A stretch of 13,473 nt of DNA from CAZDRB01 sp964507925. GTDB taxonomy: Bacteria > Patescibacteriota > Microgenomatia > UBA1400 > UBA12108. The stretch spans positions 1 through 13,473 of the forward strand of contig CAZDRB010000019.1 in assembly GCA_964507925.1 (NCBI GenBank), written 5' to 3'. Positions within the stretch are counted from its first letter, which is position 1, and each line of letters starts with the position of its first letter. The notes beneath the pieces were generated by a model, which saw only the letters and a program-made list of their open reading frames with translations, did not search any database and had not been told where the DNA came from. Shown here in pieces: positions 1-5,084 of the stretch. The translations under genes and the position numbers were made by a program.

Positions 1-666
1 GTCAAAACAACTCCTTCTGCCGAGCTACTCGGACTAATCCTCGAGACGACCGAGTTTCTCAAGCAGTTTGACGAGGAGATTGACGAGGAGCTATCGAGAA
101 TCGAAAACGTCCGCGAGCTACAGGCTGTGGCCTCGGAGTTTGAGAAACTGTCTGATTTTCTTGAGAATGTGGCGCTAGTGCAGTCTGAGTACTCAAGCGG
201 AGAAAAAACTAGCACGGCCAAAAAGGATCACGTCACCCTCATGACCTTGCACGCCGCTAAGGGGCTCGAGTTCCCGGTCGTGTTTATGATTGGACTCGAA
301 GAGGGTCTGTTCCCCCACTCCCGATCCCTGATGGAACCGGAGGAGATGGAGGAAGAGCGGAGACTCATGTACGTAGGAATCACTCGCGCCAAGGAAAAGC
401 TGTATTTGTCGTGGGCCAAACAGAGGAGTGTGTGGGGATCGAATGGGACGCAATCGAGGTCGAGATTTGTTGATGAGATCCCCTCTTCGCTTTTGCAAGC
501 TACGAAGGGGCAGGCCCCTCCTAATATACAACTTGCTGAGGGGCAGCACCGCCCGATTTGGAATACAACAAAGAGATCGGGAATCAAGATCGACGCACTA
601 GACGACTCGACGCTTGAGGATTTTTTGTCGGGCAATATGAGCGTAGAAGATCTTCTTAATCGGTAG
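1..666 (+). CDS. pcrA: PcrA/UvrD-family DNA helicase, C-terminal part (5' end outside window)
   Basis: The reading frame is open from base 1, so the gene starts upstream; 221 codons are visible, ending in TAG. This is the C-terminal end of a superfamily 1A 3'-5' DNA helicase, an ATP-driven motor of nucleotide excision repair and replication-fork rescue. Motif V is seen in VTLMTLHAAKGLEF followed by the typical GLEEGLFPH, and motif VI in EERRLMYVGITRAKEKLYL, whose arginine contacts ATP. The text before motif V (IENVREL, then F-L-ENVALV) matches the PcrA/UvrD 2B-2A junction. The tail after motif VI (WGSNGTQSRSRFVDEIP, then a poorly conserved stretch) is also typical. Walker A and the DEXQ box lie outside the window. 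A second, different UvrD-like helicase occurs at 5637-8672. PcrA rather than UvrD or Rep is a reasonable but unproven choice. Confidence 0.9.
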   Translation, partial: VKTTPSAELLGLILETTEFLKQFDEEIDEELSRIENVRELQAVASEFEKLSDFLENVALVQSEYSSGEKTSTAKKDHVTLMTLHAAKGLEFPVVFMIGLEEGLFPHSRSLMEPEEMEEERRLMYVGITRAKEKLYLSWAKQRSVWGSNGTQSRSRFVDEIPSSLLQATKGQAPPNIQLAEGQHRPIWNTTKRSGIKIDALDDSTLEDFLSGNMSVEDLLNR

Positions 667-674
667 GGCCAGCC

Positions 675-712
675 TTGACTCGTTTGGATATTCAGCGCGA
701 GGCAGGTACAAT
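675..712 (+). promoter_or_regulatory. Putative promoter of the FemAB gene
   Basis: A -10-like TACAAT (707-712) ends 6 nt before the ATG at 719. A TTGACT lies at 675-680, but its spacer is 26 nt, too long for a normal -35. A weak TTGGAT (684-689) gives a 17-nt spacer. No Shine-Dalgarno sequence precedes the ATG, so the transcript is predicted to be leaderless. Confidence 0.5.
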
Positions 713-718
713 TGAGCT

Positions 719-1630
719 ATGGTTGCACAGCATCCGCTACAGAGTTTTGAGTGGGGGGAGTTTCGCAAAAAAACTGGAGTCAAGGTTGTGCGAGAGGGAG
801 AGCTGCAAATTACCATTCACCCTATCCCCCACACCAAGTGGAGTATCGGGTACTTGCCCAAAGGGGGGCTACCAAACAAGAAGATGGTTGCGGTTCTAAA
901 AAAAGTGGCGCGCGAGCACAACTGCATCATGATCAAGTTAGAACCGAAAGTCGAGGGGAAGTGGAAACCGATCAAGGGATTTGTCGCTGGCCGATCACTA
1001 TTTACCAAGTACAATTTTGTACTGGATGTGGACAAGAGCGAGGAAGAGCTTATGGCCAGCATGAAGCAAAAAACTCGCTACAATATTCGCGTTGCCGAAA
1101 AGCGTGGAGTAGTAGTCGAGATCGACAACTCACAAGAGGCGTTTGAGCGGTATTTGGAGCTGACCTTAGAGACCACCAAGAGACAAGGGTTTTATGCCCA
1201 TTCCGAAAAATATCACCGACAGATGTGGGAGACATTAGGCAAGTCCGGGATGGCACATCTATTAGTGGCAAAATACCAAGGATCAATTATCACGACCTGG
1301 ATGCTATTTAAGTTTGGCGACACGCTGTATTACCCCTACGGAGCCTCGACCCGTGAGCATCGAGAGGTTATGGCCAACAATCTCATGATGTGGGAGGCAA
1401 TCAAGCTCGCCAAAAAATGGGGGCTCAAGTACCTAGATATGTGGGGGGCTCTCGGGCCAGACCCCGACCCACGCGATCCGTGGTACGGATTTCATACCTT
1501 CAAAGCTGGCTACGGGGCAAGGCATGTGGAGTACATTGGTACCTGGGACTATGTCGCGAGTCCCCTGCTATATCAAGTATACAAATTAGTTGATGCATTG
1601 CGGTGGAAATGGCTTAGGCTCAGAAAATAG
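719..1630 (+). CDS. FemAB-family peptidoglycan bridge aminoacyltransferase
   Basis: The 303-aa product resembles the FemA/FemB/FemX family. These proteins have tandem GNAT folds and transfer amino acids from aminoacyl-tRNA to the lipid II stem peptide to build peptidoglycan cross-bridges at the inner face of the membrane. Family-like features are an N-terminal SFEWGEFRK, the region around residues 114-131 (SMKQKTRYNIRVAEKRGV), YYPYGAS near 205-210, the helix around MANNLMMWEAIKLAKKWG, and LDMWGALG at 239-246 followed by FKAGYG (261-266). The length is slightly below the 330-420 aa of classical Fem proteins because the coiled-coil tRNA-binding arm is absent, as in FemX-like enzymes. The ATG at 719 is chosen because it starts the conserved N-terminus and has a -10 box 6 nt upstream. 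The amino acid transferred cannot be told. It follows pcrA by 52 nt. Confidence 0.85.
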   Translation: MVAQHPLQSFEWGEFRKKTGVKVVREGELQITIHPIPHTKWSIGYLPKGGLPNKKMVAVLKKVAREHNCIMIKLEPKVEGKWKPIKGFVAGRSLFTKYNFVLDVDKSEEELMASMKQKTRYNIRVAEKRGVVVEIDNSQEAFERYLELTLETTKRQGFYAHSEKYHRQMWETLGKSGMAHLLVAKYQGSIITTWMLFKFGDTLYYPYGASTREHREVMANNLMMWEAIKLAKKWGLKYLDMWGALGPDPDPRDPWYGFHTFKAGYGARHVEYIGTWDYVASPLLYQVYKLVDALRWKWLRLRK

Positions 1631-1632
1631 TA

Positions 1633-1678
1633 GGGTCGTGACTAGAGGCAGGAAATAGAATTAGCCACGACCCCTTTT
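1633..1678. terminator. Hairpin terminator between convergent genes
   Basis: GGGTCGTG (1633-1640) pairs with CACGACCC (1666-1673). After one A-C mismatch three more pairs extend the stem (CTA 1642-1644 with TAG 1662-1664). The stem is followed on the + strand by TTTT (1675-1678). It lies 2 nt after the FemAB stop and 14 nt past the end of the opposing lysine-rich gene. On the - strand it is followed by CTACTATTTT, so it may serve both, with the + direction stronger. Confidence 0.75.
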
Positions 1679-1687
1679 GTACTATTT

Positions 1688-1897
1688 TTATTTTTTCTTC
1701 TTGGTCGCTTTTTTCTTAGCTACTTTTTTTGTTGTCTTTTTGACAACTTTTTTCTTAGGAGCCTTTTTGACGACTTTTTTAGTTACTTTTTTAACTTTTT
1801 TGACCGCCTTTTTAACAGTCTTTTTAACGACTTTTTTCTTTAGAGGTTTTTTGGCGACTTTTTTCTTGGTAAGTTTTTTTAATAGTTTTTTCATCAC
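1688..1897 (-). CDS. Lysine-rich histone-H1-like protein (69 aa)
   Basis: 38 of 69 residues are lysine. The protein is built almost entirely of short xxKK units in which x is V, A, T, L or P (for example KKVVKKTVKKAVKK). It contains no acidic residue and no R, N, Q, aromatic or Cys. Such compositions are known in histone H1-like C-terminal tails (bacterial Hc1, AlgP and lysine-rich DNA-binding tails), so non-specific DNA or RNA binding and nucleoid compaction is the likely role; this is inferred from composition, not homology. A very strong Shine-Dalgarno sequence supports it being a real gene. GTG (1897) and ATG (1894) are adjacent possible starts; the GTG is 7 nt and the ATG 10 nt from the ribosome site. 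It lies 34 nt downstream of the DUF4342-like gene and is probably co-transcribed with it. The F-rich reading frame on the opposite strand is its shadow. Confidence 0.75.
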   Translation of the reverse strand: MMKKLLKKLTKKKVAKKPLKKKVVKKTVKKAVKKVKKVTKKVVKKAPKKKVVKKTTKKVAKKKATKKKK

Positions 1898-1904
1898 TCT
1901 AATT

Positions 1905-1914
1905 CACCTCCTTT
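1905..1914 (-). promoter_or_regulatory. Strong Shine-Dalgarno site of the lysine-rich gene
   Basis: The - strand reads AAAGGAGGTG, nearly a full anti-16S match, ending 7 nt before the GTG and 10 nt before the ATG. It is the best ribosome site in the window and stands out because most other genes here have none. Confidence 0.85.
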
Positions 1915-1931
1915 TATATTTGAATGTTTAA

Positions 1932-2222
1932 TTATTTTTCGCGGATCACGGTAATTGTGCATTCTGTAAGAAGCGCGGCGACAGCGCCGAGGACGACAAG
2001 GGGTGGCAAGAGGAGCGCGCCGACTACACCTGCAGTTACAGGGAGCGAGAGAATAGTCTTGCCTTTTTTGTCTTTGACGGTGATCTTGCGGACATTTCCT
2101 TCTCTGATTAATGATTTGACTTTGCCGACGACTTTTTTGCCTTCGACTTTGAATTCTTCCTGAACTTTTTTACTGACTATTGGCTTCTTGATTTTTTTTG
2201 TGCTCTTTTTTTTGGCGGGCAT
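1932..2222 (-). CDS. DUF4342-like protein with basic N-terminal tail and hydrophobic C-terminal segment
   Basis: The 96-aa product has three parts. Residues 1-20 are a lysine-rich tail (MPAKKKSTKKIKKP). Residues 21-57 match my memory of the DUF4342 pattern (EEFKVEG, VKSLIREGNVRKITVKDKKGKT). Residues 58-86 are a glycine/alanine/leucine hydrophobic stretch (LPVTAGVVGALLLPP, GAVAALLTE), ending in CTITVIREK. The function of DUF4342 is unknown to me. The hydrophobic part could be one or two membrane passes or a packed hairpin. The ATG at 2222 is chosen over an in-frame TTG at 2246 because AGGAG lies just upstream and the family text begins after it. The basic tail is similar in style to the 69-aa lysine-rich product encoded next in the same direction. 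Confidence 0.8.
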   Translation of the reverse strand: MPAKKKSTKKIKKPIVSKKVQEEFKVEGKKVVGKVKSLIREGNVRKITVKDKKGKTILSLPVTAGVVGALLLPPLVVLGAVAALLTECTITVIREK

Positions 2223-2232
2223 ATATCTCCTA
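2223..2232 (-). promoter_or_regulatory. Shine-Dalgarno site of the DUF4342-like gene
   Basis: The - strand reads TAGGAGATAT directly before ATG, with AGGAG 4 nt from the start codon. The spacing is short but usable, and it decides the start in favour of 2222. Confidence 0.7.
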
Positions 2233-2235
2233 TTG

Positions 2236-2247
2236 TTTGTTAACAAA
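2236..2247. repeat. 12-bp perfect palindrome upstream of the DUF4342-like gene
   Basis: TTTGTTAACAAA is a perfect inverted repeat lying 14 nt before the ATG, in the probable 5' untranslated region. It could be an operator or chance in AT-rich DNA. The 86-nt gap 2223-2308 also contains a TACAAT on the - strand (2276-2271), a possible -10 with no good -35. Confidence 0.35.
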
Positions 2248-2308
2248 TTAATTAAATCACATACACAGAAATTGTATATAGCTACTTAATAACAATTGAG
2301 AAAGAAAA

Positions 2309-2560
2309 TTATTTTTCTGTTTCGCCGAGCACAATGCCGCTAGTTGGGAGCAAGCCGTAAGTTACAAACGGTAGCAGTTCTTTGGGAATAGATTTGAGGG
2401 AAACAAGTTCGTGATCAATTGCATTTGCTCCCGCCCATCTTTTGTGTCCCTCTGCAATAGTATTTAGGTGGTGATCGTTTGCGATTGCAAAAACGTGACC
2501 TTCTTGACCACTAAACATTCGAGAATATAAGCACTCTGGACAGTAGGCAACATTATTCAT
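2309..2560 (-). CDS. Small CxxC protein of unknown function (83 aa)
   Basis: I do not recognise a family. The protein begins MNNVAYCPECLYS, giving a CxxC pair at residues 7 and 10, followed by His22 and His30-His31 (NDHHLNT). These could make a small zinc site with the cysteines. The rest is a mixed soluble sequence with no membrane segment. It is supported as a gene by a TATAAT ending 7 nt before its ATG on the - strand and by its position in a compact divergent pair with the TIM-barrel gene. No Shine-Dalgarno sequence is visible. It is followed after 86 nt by the DUF4342-like gene on the same strand, which seems to have its own ribosome site and perhaps its own promoter. Confidence 0.6.
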   Translation of the reverse strand: MNNVAYCPECLYSRMFSGQEGHVFAIANDHHLNTIAEGHKRWAGANAIDHELVSLKSIPKELLPFVTYGLLPTSGIVLGETEK

Positions 2561-2562
2561 GC

Positions 2563-2590
2563 TTGAGATTATAACAAATTATGCTATATT
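2563..2590 (+). promoter_or_regulatory. Promoter of the TIM-barrel gene
   Basis: TTGAGA (2563-2568, 5/6 to TTGACA), a 16-nt spacer and TATATT (2585-2590) preceded by TGC (extended -10 type). The -10 ends 9 nt before the ATG at 2600, giving a leader of only a few bases. Its -35 overlaps the opposing -10 box. Confidence 0.65.
2568..2573 (-). promoter_or_regulatory. -10 box of the 83-aa CxxC gene
   Basis: The - strand reads TATAAT, followed by 7 nt and the ATG at 2560, consistent with a leaderless start. The -35 region at the right distance (CTGGAA, 2596-2591) is weak. Confidence 0.6.
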
Positions 2591-2599
2591 TTCCAGATT

Positions 2600-3517
2600 A
2601 TGACTCAAGAGAATAGAATAAGCGTTTCTAGCGACGTATTTGGATTTGCCGCTAGTCCGCTTAAGGTTGTTGATTTGTATGAGCGTGCAGGGTGGCGAGA
2701 CTTTGGACTCGAGGTGATTGGCATGCCGCTACAAATGGGCGTTTTGTACCAGATGAGCCGTGGGCATGATCAAGGCTTTCGCCTAGACGGAGTGCACGGA
2801 CGACTTGGCGTTGAGAGCAATCCACTAGACCACCGAGGAGGAGTAATTAACTGGCTAAAAATAAAAACTGCCGACATGCTAATGAGAAAGGCTGATGAGA
2901 GAGAAGTTTTAATTCGTGACATCCTTTTTCCAAACATGGCGCTTGGTGTCATGATGAGAATCGAGCTAATTGCCGGTAATAGTGGTCACGAGGTTTATTA
3001 CAATGTTCACAATCCAGAGGTCGAAAGCAATTATTCTTTTTTTAGAAAAAAAGTGGTGCCAGTCACGAGATTTTCTCATCTCACGATTGAAAATGGAGGA
3101 TCAGAAGGAGACTTGTCGAAAACTAAAGATTTAGTTGCGAGACTCAGGGATGATACGGGGCGATATGTATCGGGCACGCTAGATTTTGCGCACGTTTTGA
3201 TCGAACTCTCTGGAGGCGAGATGCCGGACATGGGCGCAGTGAAAAAATATTGGGCAAAGGTATTGTCTTTGTTTGACGCAGATATATTTCATCATGTACA
3301 TCTTCCGATTGGGCTAAATAGAAAGGACTCTGTCCCGATCGAGGAGATGATCAAGGAGAGATACGGGGTGAAAGAGCTTGTTGATCAACTGAGGGAGCAA
3401 GGAGCACACATCACTTTTGAAAATCAACACTCCTTGCTAAAAGGCGCACGGAGTATTTCTGACGAAATTACGAGACTGGCCTGGATAAGGAATGGGCTAG
3501 GCCAGGCAGGACTATGA
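2600..3517 (+). CDS. Xylose-isomerase-like TIM-barrel protein (sugar isomerase/epimerase or endonuclease IV type)
   Basis: The 305-aa sequence fits the xylose isomerase-like TIM-barrel superfamily, which includes sugar isomerases/epimerases and endonuclease IV. Four possible metal ligands appear at strand ends in family order: Glu164 (LTIENGG), Asp195 with His198 (LDFAHV), His234 (HHVHLP) and Glu274 (ITFENQHS). His66 in GVHGRLG fits the second-strand histidine. This E-D-H-E set is the metal site of ketose 3-epimerases and related isomerases. The substrate cannot be read from the sequence, and an endonuclease IV-like repair role is not excluded, although that family usually has more histidines. 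The start has a promoter 9 nt upstream and no Shine-Dalgarno sequence. The stop overlaps the next gene's start (ATGA), so the two are translationally coupled. Confidence 0.65.
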   Translation: MTQENRISVSSDVFGFAASPLKVVDLYERAGWRDFGLEVIGMPLQMGVLYQMSRGHDQGFRLDGVHGRLGVESNPLDHRGGVINWLKIKTADMLMRKADEREVLIRDILFPNMALGVMMRIELIAGNSGHEVYYNVHNPEVESNYSFFRKKVVPVTRFSHLTIENGGSEGDLSKTKDLVARLRDDTGRYVSGTLDFAHVLIELSGGEMPDMGAVKKYWAKVLSLFDADIFHHVHLPIGLNRKDSVPIEEMIKERYGVKELVDQLREQGAHITFENQHSLLKGARSISDEITRLAWIRNGLGQAGL

Positions 3518-3735
3518 GAATCAACTTGAACTGGAAAGAGAATCCATCAGTGTACACAGGACAACAGCAGATCGACGGGCGGATTTTGATTTCTGGACCG
3601 ATGAGTGCTCAAAAAGCAAATCAAGCCCTGGTGAGATCTGTGTTTGAGGGAGAGTCGAGGATGGTGATCTATAAAAGCTGGGATGGGCTACCTCCAGTTC
3701 TTGAGATAATTATGATGCTATTGAATCGAGAATAG
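3514..3735 (+). CDS. Unknown 73-aa protein coupled to the TIM-barrel gene
   Basis: The start codon overlaps the TGA of the preceding gene as ATGA (3514-3517), a classic coupling arrangement, so it is likely made together with the TIM-barrel protein. The sequence (MRINLNWKENPSVYTG, then QQQIDGRILISGPMSAQKAN, ending SWDGLPPVLEIIMMLLNRE) matches no family I know. It shows no signal peptide. The final 20 residues could form an amphipathic helix, perhaps a docking segment. It ends 5 nt before the stop of the convergent membrane-protein gene. Confidence 0.6.
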   Translation: MRINLNWKENPSVYTGQQQIDGRILISGPMSAQKANQALVRSVFEGESRMVIYKSWDGLPPVLEIIMMLLNRE

Positions 3736-3740
3736 ATTGT

Positions 3741-3992
3741 TTAGTACTTAATCATCGGACCAGAACAACTACCCACTCCTAGGACAAATCCAAAGTCATA
3801 CCACTTACCATTGTTCTTGGTTTCGTAGATTCTGATGTTTGGGGTAAAGAGTCCGATGACAAATGCAAATGGCGAGACAATCCCGTGCCAGAGCCCTACC
3901 CAGAATCCGGCGGGAGCCGCACCTTTTCTAGCGTATTTGGAGTTGGGACCGGCGAGCGCCAGGATATTTGGCTTTTGGGATTTTGTAGGCAT
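3741..3992 (-). CDS. Small conserved membrane protein (83 aa)
   Basis: A lysine-rich N-terminus (MPTKSQKPN) is followed by one strongly hydrophobic segment, GFWVGLWHGIVSPFAFVIGLF (about residues 29-49), then NIRIYETKNNGKWYDFGFVLG and a short glycine/cysteine-containing tail. The pattern WHG-x-x-SPF, then IYE-x-x-NNG-x-WYDFGF, recalls a widespread short uncharacterised membrane protein of bacteria; the recognition is from memory and no function is known to me. The start is well supported by a promoter with good spacing whose -10 ends 6 nt before the ATG. It lies 59 nt after the cytidine deaminase gene on the same strand and ends 5 nt from the convergent 73-aa gene. Confidence 0.7.
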   Translation of the reverse strand: MPTKSQKPNILALAGPNSKYARKGAAPAGFWVGLWHGIVSPFAFVIGLFTPNIRIYETKNNGKWYDFGFVLGVGSCSGPMIKY

Positions 3993-3998
3993 AAGTTG

Positions 3999-4027
3999 AT
4001 ATTAGAATGTTTGAGCAAACTTGGCAA
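3999..4027 (-). promoter_or_regulatory. Promoter of the small membrane protein gene
   Basis: On the - strand TTGCCA (4027-4022, 5/6 to consensus), a 17-nt spacer and TATAAT-like TAATAT (4004-3999), then 6 nt to the ATG at 3992. The 59-nt gap after the cytidine deaminase gene is almost filled by it. A leaderless transcript is predicted. Confidence 0.65.
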
Positions 4028-4051
4028 TGGTTTGACTAATATTAAGCGTAA

Positions 4052-4564
4052 CTATTCAATCCCAAGATCTGTCGGTGTAAAAGCGTAAGGAAGTAGAGTC
4101 TTGAGTGAGGTAATGCGACGGATCTCACCTTCTGTATCGACCGTGAGAACAAGGCAGTTGTCCGCGTGCTCGACCATGATTTGACGGCACCGGCCGCAGG
4201 GAGCGGTATCTCCCTGGTGAGAGCAGGCGAGAGCGAGCAAAAATTTGCGCCCACTCTTCTCCACTTCCCCATTAACCACAGCGTTTGTGATTGCAGCTTC
4301 TTCGGCGTGATCTGTTTCGCTGTATCCAGCGCGCTCAACATTGTTGCCACGATAAATTTCGCCTGACTTTGTCAGAATGGTGACACCTACTTTGTAAGAG
4401 GAATAGGGAACATACGCGCGATCCCTCTGTAAAGCTGCTTCCATTGCCAGAGTTGTAAGCGTGTCGATTCCAAGTCGTTTTATTTCCTGGATGATCCAAT
4501 CCTGTTCTGCATCTACTTCTTCATGGGTGGGTACCCAGACACGCCCCTCTATAATATTTGCCAT
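4052..4564 (-). CDS. cdd: Cytidine deaminase-family protein
   Basis: Cytidine deaminase converts cytidine and deoxycytidine to uridine and deoxyuridine in pyrimidine salvage in the cytoplasm. The zinc-dependent deaminase motif is clear: HAEEAA (His86, Glu88 as the proton shuttle) and PCGRCRQ (Cys123 and Cys126). Upstream are YVPYSSYKVG (51-60) and GNNVERAGYS (73-82), the nucleoside-binding region of the family. The 170 aa exceed the usual 130-140 of the short tetrameric class because of a 35-40-residue N-terminal extension. The first zinc ligand is His where short bacterial enzymes normally have Cys. The substrate (cytidine or a modified base) is therefore less certain than the fold. It is divergent from tspO across 37 nt. 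Confidence 0.85.
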   Translation of the reverse strand: MANIIEGRVWVPTHEEVDAEQDWIIQEIKRLGIDTLTTLAMEAALQRDRAYVPYSSYKVGVTILTKSGEIYRGNNVERAGYSETDHAEEAAITNAVVNGEVEKSGRKFLLALACSHQGDTAPCGRCRQIMVEHADNCLVLTVDTEGEIRRITSLKTLLPYAFTPTDLGIE

Positions 4565-4570
4565 AGCTTA

Positions 4571-4576
4571 ATTTAA
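4571..4576 (-). promoter_or_regulatory. Weak -10 box of the cytidine deaminase gene
   Basis: The - strand reads TTAAAT (4/6 to TATAAT), followed by 6 nt and the ATG at 4564. It is weak alone but has the same spacing as other starts in this window. Confidence 0.4.
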
Positions 4577-4588
4577 TCACAATTAGTC

Positions 4589-4594
4589 TATACT
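4589..4594 (+). promoter_or_regulatory. -10 box of tspO
   Basis: TATACT, then 7 nt, then the ATG at 4602, with no Shine-Dalgarno sequence. A leaderless start is predicted. No convincing -35 was found. Confidence 0.55.
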
Positions 4595-4601
4595 TAATCT
4601 C

Positions 4602-5072
4602 ATGAAAGATCTGCCCAAGCTCATCATATCTATCCTCGGCTGCCAACTGGTGGGGCTCGCGGGCACGCCATTCACGATATCTGCAATCCCGACCTGGTAT
4701 GCTGGTCTCAACAAGCCATTTTTTGCTCCCCCTAACTACCTCTTTGCCCCGGTCTGGACGCTCCTCTACTTGCTGATGGGTGTGTCATTTTTCTTGATCT
4801 GGAGGCAGGGGTGGGGCAAGAAAAAGGTGAGGGAGGCTGGAAAATACTTTTTGGCTCAGCTTGCGCTCAACCTCATATGGTCGCCGATATTTTTTGGCCT
4901 CCGCACTCCCGTGCTAGCGCTCGTCATCATTATTCTTATGTGGTGGATGATTCTGCAGACTATGAAAAAGTTTTACCCTTTGTCACGACTAGCTAGCTAC
5001 CTTCTCGTTCCCTATCTACTGTGGGTGAGTTTTGCGACCCTCTTAAATGCGGCGATTGCAATCTTAAACTGA
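4602..5072 (+). CDS. tspO: TspO/MBR-family membrane protein
   Basis: TspO (translocator protein, tryptophan-rich sensory protein) is a five-helix membrane protein that binds porphyrins, haem and other ligands and is linked to stress control. At 156 aa it has the normal bacterial length. Family positions are easy to follow: WY at 32-33 with NKPFFAPP (37-44), FAPVWTLLYLLMG (48-60), W67, QLALNLIWSPIFF (86-98), the PYLLW near 137-141, and FATLLNAAIAILN at the end. Five hydrophobic segments are visible at about 6-24, 46-67, 80-99, 103-121 and 128-153. It is divergent from the cytidine deaminase gene and convergent with the VOC gene 12 nt away. The ligand is unknown; porphyrin pathways are often missing in reduced genomes, which makes it a little unexpected. 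Confidence 0.92.
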   Translation: MKDLPKLIISILGCQLVGLAGTPFTISAIPTWYAGLNKPFFAPPNYLFAPVWTLLYLLMGVSFFLIWRQGWGKKKVREAGKYFLAQLALNLIWSPIFFGLRTPVLALVIIILMWWMILQTMKKFYPLSRLASYLLVPYLLWVSFATLLNAAIAILN

Positions 5073-5084
5073 CATATGATGGAC

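Noticed and set aside
228..635. 135-codon - strand frame opposite the PcrA C-terminus
   Set aside because: It is antisense to motifs V and VI of PcrA, with no independent support.
751..1146. 131-codon + strand frame inside the FemAB gene
   Set aside because: It overlaps a recognisable family protein in another frame and is rich in unlikely Gln/Arg/Ser text; no start signals.
1688..1897. Possible simple-sequence or assembly artefact instead of a gene
   Set aside because: The frame is intact with varied xxKK units, varied codons and a strong Shine-Dalgarno site, which a random homopolymer-rich stretch would not have.
1677..1931. Phe/Leu-rich 84-codon + strand frame that looks like a membrane protein
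   Set aside because: It is the exact antisense of the lysine-rich gene: poly-A codons for Lys read as Phe on the other strand. The antisense gene has a strong ribosome site; this frame has none.
5073..5084. Terminator between convergent tspO and the VOC gene
   Set aside because: The 12-nt gap has no inverted repeat or T run; any terminator would have to lie in coding sequence and I could not find one.
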